In this document: in pieces, positions 55,263 through 64,000 of the stretch
Layout: every line of letters begins with the position of its first letter
Numbering within the stretch: position 1 is the first letter of the stretch
Assembly: GCA_015039465.1 (NCBI GenBank)
Contig: MU130302.1
Location: 139,375-203,374, forward strand
DNA: 64,000 nucleotides
Source: Phlegmacium glaucopus
Taxonomy: Eukaryota > Basidiomycota > Agaricomycetes > Agaricales > Cortinariaceae
Direction of reading: 5' to 3'
Notes under the pieces: model-generated
Told to the model about the DNA's origin: nothing
The model's database searches: none
The model's input: only the letters and a program-made list of their open reading frames with translations
Made by a program: the position numbers and the translations under genes

Positions 55263-55357
55263 GCCGTTGCGCGCAATTCCATCACAAGGGGTGCCTCTGG
55301 TTTCAGGGCACTCCTTTTTCCGGCTAACACAAGGCCTTCGTGCGAGCGAGTGATTAG
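55263..55357 (+). repeat. Ngaro repeat B2, right end of the element
   Basis: 95 bp copy of B1. Directly after it the reductase-array sequence resumes (acaaaatttaaagaatcgggg, found also at about 58045 and 60797). Confidence 0.9.
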
Positions 55358-55769
55358 ACAAAATTTAAAGAATCGGGGTTAGGGTTTACGCATGTGTTCA
55401 CCAAATTATTAAACTATGTAAATTACATAACTTTGTCATGTTACCTTTTTTTTACCACTTTTACACCAAAACTCCTCACTATTACCCACTGGCCGATGTG
55501 ATGTGTGGACGAGTTCCCCTCTCTACGGGCATGTGGTTGACGGCAATTAGTGATCTCTAGACACCTGGAAGCAAAATAGAAGTCGAGAATCCAGACACAT
55601 TACATTACACTCGGGTCATCCTCATCGTAACTGGTTAGAATCTCGGTACACATTCAGAAAATTGACTAGCGCCCAGATGTATTTATAGTTGGATCGACTA
55701 AGACCAGCCGAGGAAGAAACACAAGGAAGAAACAACATGCGTGACTGAACATAATTAGAACGATGCTTC

Positions 55770-55990
55770 AATCTGCAACATGAACAAACAGCCTTGCCTT
55801 GTTGATTACAAAAGCAACACCTCTCCGACTTTTGTCTAGAACATCTTCGTGGTATTTGATTTCTCCAGACGCGACTTTTTTCTGGCATAGTGGAGAGGAA
55901 AGCCTTATCGTACCATGTAGCAGGTGAGTTACAGTACAATGAACCCTTGAAGCCAACTTGAAGCGTAATCGCTTTAGCGACGACCACTTG
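55770..55990 (-). pseudogene. decayed C-terminal exon of a reductase paralog
   Basis: Minus strand reads KVASGEIKYHEDVLD...LFVHVAD at the end, after GFKGSLYCNSPATWYDKAF in another frame. It aligns with KIASGEIQHREHVYDGL...VIHVADE of the intact copies but is divergent and frame-broken. It is an older, distinct paralog left between copies 1 and 2. Confidence 0.75.
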
Positions 55991-56152
55991 TCAGAGATTC
56001 TTTATGTAGTCACATTTTCTAGCAGTTTGCAAAAAAAAATTGCAAGAGAGTGCGCCACACTTCTCTGAACTGGGGGTTGCCGGAAAACACCAACTTGGAT
56101 TGTATTTATTGTACACTGTCGGACTTTACACATGAACATAAGCAAAAACCTA

Positions 56153-57867
56153 TTACTCATCCGCAACATGAATCACCGCCTTGGCCGTATTCCAACCTTT
56201 CTGTACCGCTAACATAGCTTCACCACCATTAACTAGACCATCATAAACATGTTCGCGGTGTTGGATCTCCCCAGAAGCAATCTTTGGAGCCAATTCGGCA
56301 TAAAACTGATCATTGTACTTTGGAATCAGACCGTCCACGATGAAACCTTGCATAGTGATCGATTTTATGATTATCTCCGAGAGGTTCTGTGTACAGATGA
56401 AGACATTTCAGCGTCGGATACCGCAAAAGGAAGAGAATAAGAAAATTTACGTTGATAGGTTGCCCGTCAGTGTTATATCCTGAAATCATTCCACATTCCT
56501 GTTTGAATGAATTAATTAAATGTCTGATATTAACGGAGTTGTTAGCAAGTATGAAAACGCTTACTATGAATCGAGCTCCCGTTGTTGCATTCGAAAGTGC
56601 GGCTTCCAAAGTGCTTCCACCAACATTGTCCCAATATCTACACACAAAACCCTTCATCAGTCTACAACACAAGAAGATCATATATGGAGACTGACACATC
56701 AATGGGACCCTCCTTCTCCAATACCTCAGTGGTTGATGTAGATTTATAGTTGAATGCCACATCAGCCCCAATTTCTTTCATGAATTGAACCTTCACATCA
56801 GAACCGGCGGAACCGATGACTTTGAGTCCATCCAGTTTGGCGAGTTGGATAACAAGCCTTGATCGATAGATTGATTAGTTTCATTCTGACCTAAAAGTGT
56901 CCAGTACATACGATCCAATGGCACCTATATACAAGACGCGTTAGTTTATCAAGGAAGAAGTACTCAGTTTTTTTTGGAAGCCTACCTGCGCCACCAGAAA
57001 CAAATACAGTTTCACCCTAAGCCAATTCGTTCAGCAATCATATTTCATAGCTAAATAGATCACGTACCTTCTTCGCTTTAGAATACTCTTTCCAGGCCAT
57101 GTAAGCGGTCTGGCCTAGTGAAAAAATTGTAAGATATGGACCGGATCATCAAGTAACACTATCGCTACTACGAGTACTTACCCGGCATCCCGAGAACACC
57201 AATGAACGTCGACCAAGGCAAATTGCGTGGATTTTCGAAGATCCTAAGTTGGTCCAAGTTATTCTTAATTGTGTAGTTCTGGAACGCTTTGGGGGGTATG
57301 TATACGTATTAGTACCCGAGCCACACGAGGGAAATCTATGAACTCACGTAGAGGGCCGTGAACATGGTCCCCAGATTTGACACCTGGGAACTCTGAGCGA
57401 AGAACCACGCCAATGCCATAGTTGGCTAAGCTGCAAGCGAGAACCAGATATGAATTGTCACACGCGAAGCCAAAGAAAAATCACTAGCTTCGGGGATACT
57501 CACGGCTCGCCGATCGCGAAAGGAGGCTATGCGATTTTAGATTTATAGATGGGAACCAGTTATAACTTTCAAGCTCACGATATAAGACTTGGTTGTCGCT
57601 TCCCGCATTCGCCCCCTCATATAGGGGTCGATAGAAAGTTCGAGAGTCTTGATCAAGAATCCTCCATTCAGGGCGACTTGTTGCAAATCAATCGTCTCTG
57701 TCGTATCATAGACAGTCGTTTTCCCCGGCTCTGGATAACCTAAATAATGGGAAGAACGTGAAATTTAGAGACAGGGATTTAACACAACATGAGCGCCCAT
57801 GTGCGCCCAATGGAATACCTGTAGGTACAGATTTAAAGAGCAGTCGACCGTTTGTAACTGGGGCCAT
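56153..57867 (-). CDS. NADP-dependent medium-chain reductase, copy 2
   Basis: Same 12-exon structure as copy 1. The start ATG at 57867 (MAPVTNGRLLFKSVPT) and the stop at 56153 (VIHVADE) are clear. All splice sites I checked are GT-AG. Where a TAG appears before GETVFVSGGAG it is the intron acceptor, not a stop. Motifs VFVSGGAGAIGS, KVIGSAGSDVK, VYWDNVGG and ECGMISGYN are present. Differences from copy 1 cluster in YMRGRMREATTK and GFIVDGLIPKYND. Function as for copy 1 by homology. The exon-8 micro-exon is retained. Confidence 0.88.
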
Positions 57868-58399
57868 TGGCAAGAAATAGACTAAGAGATTTGAAAGCCC
57901 AGTCTCTAACCACTCTCAGTATTTATACTTTATGATGGTCTTGACGTAAGCCTGCCCATATTATGCAATATGATGTCATAGATGCACTCGAAAAGGCCGA
58001 CTCAGTCACTCTGTATCAACGAGTCGAGCAATGGTTGGAGGGGTACAAAATTCAAAGAATCGGGGTGATGGTTTACGCATGTGTTCACTGGCCGATGTGA
58101 TGCGTGGATACCTGTTGTCGAGTTCCCCTCTCTACGGGCATGTGGAGCCTGAGGCATGTGGTTGACGACAATTAATGATCTCTAGAAACTCTCATTGGAA
58201 GCACAATAGACTCGGAAGTCGAGAATTCGAATCAGACACATTACCTAATACACTCGGGTCTTCCTCATAACCGGTTAGACTCTCGGTACACATTCATAAA
58301 ATGACTATATCGCCCAGATGCATCTATAGTAGGATCGACTAAGACCAGCCGAGGAAGAAACGCAAGGAAGAAACAACTGTCATGAAATTCACTGAACAT

Positions 58400-58620
58400 A
58401 ATTAGAACGATGCTTCAATCTGCAACATAAACAAACAGCCTTGCCTCTCCGACTTTGTCTAGATTCTAGAACATCTTCGCGGTATTTGATCCCTCCAGAC
58501 GTGACTTTTTCTGGTGTAGTGGAAAGCCGTAACACGTGAGTCACAGTACAATGAACCCTTGAAGCGTAATCGACCACTTGTCGAAGATTCTTTATGTAGT
58601 CGCATTTTTTAGCAGTTTGC
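58400..58620 (-). pseudogene. decayed C-terminal exon of a reductase paralog
   Basis: Homologous to the fragment at 55770-55990 (VDYASRVHCTVTHVLRL, then GGIKYREDVLESR), with further deletions. It shows that the decayed exon was duplicated together with the intact gene. Confidence 0.75.
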
Positions 58621-58825
58621 AAAAAAAATGCAGGAGAGGTGTGAAGAAGGTATGTCACGTTCAATTTCTCACAGAGTGCCACCATTGGCATTTATAAGTC
58701 TAATAGTACCATCCAAATAGAGTGCGCCACACTTCCCTGAACTGAAGTTTGCCGGAAAACACTAACTTGGATTGGATTTTGTTGTACACTGTCGGACTCT
58801 ACACATAAACATAAGCAAAAACCTA

Positions 58826-60540
58826 TTACTCATCCGCAACATGAATCACCGCCTTGGCGGTATTCCAACCTTTCTGTACCGCTAACATAGCCTCACCACC
58901 ATTAACTAGACCATCATAAACATGTTCGCGGTGTTGGATCTCCCCAGAAGCAATTTTTGGAGTCAATTCGGCATAAAACTGATCATTGTACTTTGGAATG
59001 AGACCGCCCACGATGAAACCTTGCATAGTGATCGATTTTCTGATTATCTCCATGAGGTTCTGTGTACATTTCAGCGTCGGATACCGCAAGAGGAAGAGAA
59101 TAAGAAAATTTACGTTGATAGGTTGTCCATCAACGTTATATCCTGAAATCATTCCACATTCCTGTTTGAATGAATTAATTAAATGTCTGATATTAACGGA
59201 ACTGTTAGCAAGTACGAAAATGCTTACTATGAATCGAGCCCCCGTCGTCGCATTTGAAAGTGCGGCTTCCAAAGTGCTTCCACCAACATTGTCCCAATAT
59301 CTGCACACAAAACGCTTCAGTTTACAACACAGGAAGATCGTATATGGAGACTGACACATCAATGGGACCCTCCTTCTCCAATACCTCAGTGGTTGAGGTA
59401 GTTTTATAGTTGAATGCAACATCAGCCCCAATTTCTTTCATGAATCGAACCTTCTCATCAGAACCGGCGGAACCGATGACTTTGAGTCCATCCAGTTTTG
59501 CGAGTTGAATTACAAGCCTTGATCGATTGATCTTTTGATTAGTTTCATTCTGACCTAAAAGTGTCCAGTACATACGATCCAACGGCACCTATATACAAGA
59601 CGTGTTAGTTGATCAAGGAAAAGTATTCGGATTTCTTTTGAAGCCTACCTGCGCCACCAGAAACAAATACAGTTTCACCCTGAGCCAATTCGTTCAGCAA
59701 TCATATTTCATAGATAAATAGATCACGTACTTTCTTCGCTTTAGAATACTCTTTCCATGCCATGTATGCGGTCTGGCCTAGAGAAAAAATTGTAAGACAT
59801 TGACCAGATCATCAAGTAACCACTATCGCTACTACCAGTACTTACCCGGCATCCCGAGAACACCAATGAACGTGGACCAAGGCAAATTGCGTGGATTTTC
59901 GAAGATCCTAAGTTGGTTCAAGTTATTCTGAATCGTATAGTTCTGGAACGCTTTGGTGGGGTATGTATACGTATGAGTACCCGAGTCGGCACACGAGGGA
60001 AATATAGGAACTCACGTAAAGGGCCGTAAACATGGTCCCCAGATTTGACACCTGGGAACTCTGAGCGAAGAACCACGCCAATGCCATAGTTGGCTAAGCT
60101 GCAAGCCAGAACAGATATGATTTGTCAGACGCGAAGCCAAAGAAAAATCACAAGCTTCGGGCATAGTACTCACGGCTCGCCGATCGCGAAAGGAGGCTAT
60201 GGGAGTTTAGATTTATACATGGGAACCAGTTATAACTTTCAAGCTCACGATATAAGACTTGGTTGTCGCTTCCCGCATTCGCCCTCTCATATAGGGGTCG
60301 ATAGAAAGTTCGAGAGTCTTGATCAAGAATCCTCCATTCAGGGCGACTTTGTGCAAATCAATCGTCTCTGTCGTATCATATACAGTCGTTTTCCCCGGCT
60401 CTGGATAACCTGAATAATGTAAAGAACGTGAATTTAGAGACAGGTATTGATAATGAAAACATGAGGGCCAATGTGCGACCCAATGACATACCTGCAGGTA
60501 CAGAGTTAAAGAGAAGTCGACCGTTTTTAACTGGCGCCAT
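58826..60540 (-). CDS. NADP-dependent medium-chain reductase, copy 3
   Basis: Twelve-exon paralog, ATG at 60540 (MAPVKNGRLLFNSVPA) and stop at 58826. Splice signals correspond one to one with copy 1. VFVSGGAGAVGS, KVIGSAGSDEK, ECGMISGYNVDGQ and LMEIIRKSITMQG are visible. DLHKVALNGGF replaces DLQQVALNGGF in exon 2. Very similar to copy 2 across introns as well, which points to recent duplication. Function as for copy 1 by homology. Confidence 0.88.
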
Positions 60541-61513
60541 TGGAAAGGAATAGATTGAGAGATTTGAAGTGAACAAGGGCTTCAGTTATAGACCTCAGCC
60601 TACCCACAGTATTTATACTTTACGATGGTCTTGACGTAAGCCGGCCCAGCTGATTCAGACCGATTTCCTTACTCAGTACTCAACTCTGTTTGTAATCATC
60701 CAATCGATGTCATGATTCACATACCGAGTTAGCCGTGTATCGAAAAGGCCGAGTCACTGTATCAACGAGTCTCAGTCGAGCAATGGTTGGAGGATCAAAC
60801 AAAATTTAAGGGAATCGGGGTTAGGGTTTAGGCATGGCCGAGTGATGCGTCATTGCGTGGACGTCCGAGCCTAACCGCGCAGCTGTATAAGCTGCATCCT
60901 CATGTGTAGACCTCATTGGAAGAAGCCGAGAATCAGACACATTACAGATACAGATTTCCAAAACACAAGGCCATCCTCATAACCGGTTAGACCAGTGCAC
61001 ATGCCTAACAAGTTGGTATCAGTATGGAATGGGTTGATGGGGAGGAAATATCAATGAAAGCGCACGCGAGCCGACAGAATATAGTTAGGAAGCAAGTTGT
61101 GGCGGAGGAGCGAATTACATACCAGCTCCCGCAGAAAACAAATACGATTTCAACCTCAGATAACCCAATGTGAGTTGGTATTATCCAAGCCATTATTTGA
61201 ATTATTCGCACCTTCTTGGCATGCGAATGCTCTTTCCAGCGCATGAAGGCTGTTTTTCCTATACGAAAAGAATCAATAATTGCAAGGTATAATACGAACG
61301 GTGAAATGGATACCAGGACGCTTAAAAGGTCGACAAAGGGAGTGTGAGTTCTGCAAGACTTGAAGGTTAACTTGTAAGTATTTCATGTTCAACTCCTCCG
61401 AGAGTGTCACCATTGACATTCCAAAGAGTGCGCCACACTTCCTAAACTGGGATATCACTAACTTGCACTCTATTGTACACTGTCGGCTTTTACACAAACA
61501 TGAACGAAAACTA
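60541..61513. other. promoter and inter-gene region between copies 3 and 4
   Basis: Holds the copy 3 promoter block (TGACGTAA at 60632) and the pseudogene remnant listed at 61060-61270. Otherwise no gene. Confidence 0.6.
61060..61270 (-). pseudogene. decayed middle exons of a reductase paralog
   Basis: Minus strand shows GKTAFMRWKEHSHAKK followed by GTGCGA and, after an intron-like gap, VEIVFVFCGSW. These align with exons 6 and 7 of the intact copies (GQTAYVAWKEYSKAKK and GEIVFVSSGAG). The rest of the gene is gone. Confidence 0.75.
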
Positions 61514-63249
61514 CTACTCATCCGCAACATGAATTACGGCCTTGGCCGTATTCCAACCTTTCTGTACCGCTAAGATAGCATCACCAGCGTTAACTAAACC
61601 ATCATAAACATGTTCGCGGTGTTTGATCTCCCCAGAAGCAATTTTTGGGGTCAAGTCGGCGAAGAACTGATCATTGTACTTTGGAACCAGACGTAAAACG
61701 AAGAGACCTTGCATAGTGATCGCTTTTCTGACTAACTCCATGAGGTTCTGGTAAAGGTAAACCCGTTTCAGTGTCGGATACCGCTAAAGGAAGAGAAACG
61801 GAATTTTACTTTGACAGGTTGTCCATCAGTGTTATATCCTGAAATCATTCCACATTCCTGTTTGAATTAATTAATTAAATGTCTGATATTAACGGAACCA
61901 TCAGCAAGTATAAAATGCTTACGATGAATCGAGCTCCCGTCGCCGCATTCCAAAGTGCGGCTTCCAAAGTGCTTCCACCAACATTGTCCCAATATCTGCA
62001 CACAAAGACCCTTGATCAGTCTACAGCGCAGGAAAGTCATATAGGAGCTAATGGGGAGACTGACACATCAATGGGCCCCTCCTTCTCCAATACCTCAGTG
62101 GTTGAGGTAGTTTTATAGTTGAATGCGACATCAGCCCCAATTTCTTTCATGAATTGAACCTTCTCATCAGAACCGGCGGAACCGATGACTTTGAGTCCAT
62201 CCAGTTTTGCGAGTTGGATCACGAGCCTTGATATTTTGATTAGTTTCGTTCTGACCTAAAAGTGTCCAGTACATACGATCCAACGGCACCTATACGCAAT
62301 ACATGTTAGTCGATCAAGGAAAAGTATTCAGAATTATTTTGAAGCCTACCTGCGCCACCAGAAACAAATACAACATCACCCTAAGCCAATTCATTCAGCA
62401 ATCAATGATAATATGTCATAGACAAATTATACCAAGTACCTTCTTCGCTTTAGAATACTCTTTCCAGCCCATATAAGCAGTCTGGCCTAGAGAGTTGAAT
62501 TTTGTAAGATGTTGAACGGATCATCAAGTAACACTATCGCTACTGAGTACTTACCCGGCATCCCGAGAACACCAATAAATGTCGACCAAGGCAAGTTGCG
62601 TGGATTTTCGAAGATCGTAAGGTTGTCCAAGTTATTCTTAATCGTGTAATTCTGAAACGCTTTTTGGGGGGGGGATGTATACGTATTAGTATTCGAGCCG
62701 GCATATCAAACTCTCCAGATACTCACGTAGAGAGCCGTAAACATGGTCCCCAGATTGGACACCTGGGAACTCTGAGCGAACCACCACGCCAATACCGTAG
62801 TTGGCTAAGCTGCAAGTGAGAACCAAAAAATAGATATAATTTGTCAGATGTCCAAAAAAAAAATCACACGCTTTGGGCAGACTCACGGCTCGCCGATCGC
62901 GAATGGAGGCTATAGGAGTTTAGATGGATAGACGAGAACCAGTAAGTTTAAGGCTTACAACATAAGACTTGACTGTTGGTTCCCGCATTCGCCCTCTCAT
63001 ATAGGGGTCGATAGAAAGTTCGAGAGTCTTGATCAAGAATCCTCCATTCAAGGCTACTTCTTGAAAATCAATTGTCTCTGTCGTATCATATACAGTCGTT
63101 TTCCCCGGCTCTGGATAACCTAAATAATGGGAAGAACGTGAAATTTAGAAACATTTATTTAGAATAAAAACATGAGGGCCATGTGCGCCCAATGACATAC
63201 CTGTAGGTACAGAGTTGAAGAGCAGTCGACCGTTTGTAACTGGCGCCAT
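61514..63249 (-). CDS. NADP-dependent medium-chain reductase, copy 4
   Basis: Twelve-exon paralog, ATG at 63249 (MAPVTNGRLLFNSVPT) and stop at 61514. Checked exons keep frame and GT-AG signals. DFQEVALNGGF in exon 2 and ITMQGLFVLRLVPKYNDQFF in the last exon set it apart; it is closer to copy 1 than to 2 and 3 in the last exon. The exon-9 acceptor region has lost the repeated gatcgatt word of the other copies. Function as for copy 1 by homology. Confidence 0.88.
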
Positions 63250-63324
63250 TGGCAAAAAGTAGATTAAGAGATTTGAATTTGAAGATTAAAAGGGCTTAAG
63301 TCATCGACCTCAGCCCACCCTCAG

Positions 63325-63353
63325 TATATATACTCTAGGATGTCTTGACGTAA
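63325..63353 (-). promoter_or_regulatory. conserved reductase promoter block, copy 4
   Basis: TTACGTCA (minus; TGACGTAA on plus at 63346-63353) with a tatatatac TATA-like word, about 80-105 bases upstream of the ATG. Counterparts are at 57942-57949 (copy 2), 60632-60639 (copy 3) and 38465-38472 (copy 1). Confidence 0.5.
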
Positions 63354-63879
63354 GTGACCTAGCTGATTCAGACTGATTCCTTACTCATCATCATGCAATA
63401 TGATGTCATAGGTGCACTTACCAATCCTTCCCTTGGTTGTCGACTTTGTCAACGAGTCGAGCAATTCTCGGAGGAGGGTCAGCATAGCTATTAATAATTA
63501 TTCAACCCAGGGTTTACGCAAGTGTTCACTTGGCCGATGTGATGTATGTGATGCGTGACATCACACATGTCACGCCCAGTAACCGGCCCCTGGCATGTGG
63601 TTGACGCTGGTTGACGACATCTATCTCTAGACCGAAAAATAGAAGCCCAGAATCAGACGCATTTTGAACTCAGAACGCATAAATAATATAGATTTCAAAA
63701 ATATTTACTGAAGTTCGACTAAAGTCCATCCTCATAACAGGTTAGACTCTTGGTGCACGTTCATGAAATGATTATAGCGCCCAGATACAAGTATAGTGGG
63801 ATCGATAAACTAAGACCAGCTGAGGAAGACACACAAGAAAGAAACAACATTCACTGAACACGATGTTTCCGAGTCAATT

Positions 63880-64000
63880 TTCGACATGAACAAACAGTCT
63901 TGCTGTTGTGCTTTCCCTGCACTATAAAGAGCGACACCTCTCCAATTCTGGCTGGGACATCTTCGTGGTATTTGATCTCTCCAGGCGCGACCTTTTCTGG
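63880..64000 (-). pseudogene. decayed reductase C-terminal exon, cut by window end
   Basis: Minus strand matches the end of the fragments at 55770 and 58400 (PEKVAPGEIKYHEDV-like), so another repeat unit continues beyond the window. Confidence 0.65.

Larger units (their letters stand above)
39734..55357 (+). mobile_element. Ngaro-type tyrosine-recombinase retroelement with nested insertions
   Basis: Split direct repeats in the diagnostic order A1 (39734-40008), coding region, B1 (54739-54833), A2 (54836-55110), B2 (55263-55357). Coding: gag-like protein with zinc knuckle, RT/RNase H, and tyrosine recombinase. After subtracting the solo LTR (41989-43227) and the hAT-like insertion (45256-54488), about 5.2 kb remains, normal for Ngaro. 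No target duplication is expected for this class. It is inserted right next to the 38561-39724 element, upstream of the reductase unit. Confidence 0.88.

Noticed and set aside
57001..57060. Premature TAG in reductase copy 2 before GETVFVSGG
   Set aside because: Comparison with copy 1 (CTCAG at the same place) shows it is the intron acceptor, not coding.
1..64000. tRNA, rRNA, CRISPR or bacterial-type operons
   Set aside because: None seen; gene structure with many GT-AG introns is eukaryotic and no cloverleaf or spaced-repeat array was recognised.

Overview
The window looks like an intron-rich, repeat-loaded chromosome segment of a filamentous basidiomycete (Agaricomycetes-like). The evidence is NACHT-type STAND proteins with the typical N-terminal start seen in mushroom-forming fungi, genes cut by many 45-67 nt GT-AG introns, a Gcn4/CPC1-type bZIP, a PIF/Harbinger transposon and a Ngaro-type tyrosine-recombinase retroelement. 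I cannot name the species. All annotation is from direct reading; exon models were checked only for splice signals and codon phase.

Layout. (1) 1-3.6 kb: AT-rich with no recognisable gene, but it carries five 103-bp tandem units that each look like a 39-nt exon plus a 64-nt intron. (2) 4.3-6.0 kb: a Golgi-type GDA1/CD39 nucleoside diphosphatase (minus strand). (3) 6.8-28.1 kb: a cluster of four intact NACHT (NLR-like) genes, A-D, all on the minus strand, plus one NACHT fragment. Three copies carry the same broken-off 3' piece of a bZIP gene just downstream. Between the units lie a P450 pseudogene, a tRNA-ligase pseudogene, a partial GDA1 copy and a secreted-protein gene interrupted by a MITE. 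(4) 29.0-30.6 kb: the intact bZIP gene from which those pieces derive. (5) 33.5-35.8 kb: a tail-anchored RING protein and a short-chain dehydrogenase. (6) 36.7-64 kb: four intact paralogs of a 12-exon NADP-dependent medium-chain reductase with decayed paralog remnants between them. This array is split between copy 1 and copy 2 by a 16.8-kb nest of transposons (38.56-55.36 kb).

The transposon nest resolves into datable layers: a hAT-like element holding a second hAT-like MITE; next to it a Ngaro retroelement (A1-gag-RT/RNase H-YR-B1-A2-B2), whose RT is cut by a solo LTR and whose recombinase gene is cut by a hAT-like MITE. That MITE in turn holds another MITE family, copia debris, a Harbinger element and two solo LTRs. 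Target-site duplications were read for most layers.

How it fits together. The NACHT cluster is the most interesting biology: recently amplified signalling ATPases with near-identical ATPase cores and variable C-terminal patches, physically welded to fragments of a stress-response bZIP gene. Two of the four promoters carry an overlapping CACGTG/TGACGTCA site of the kind bZIP factors bind. The reductase promoters share a TTACGTCA block. A regulatory link between the bZIP and these arrays is inference only.
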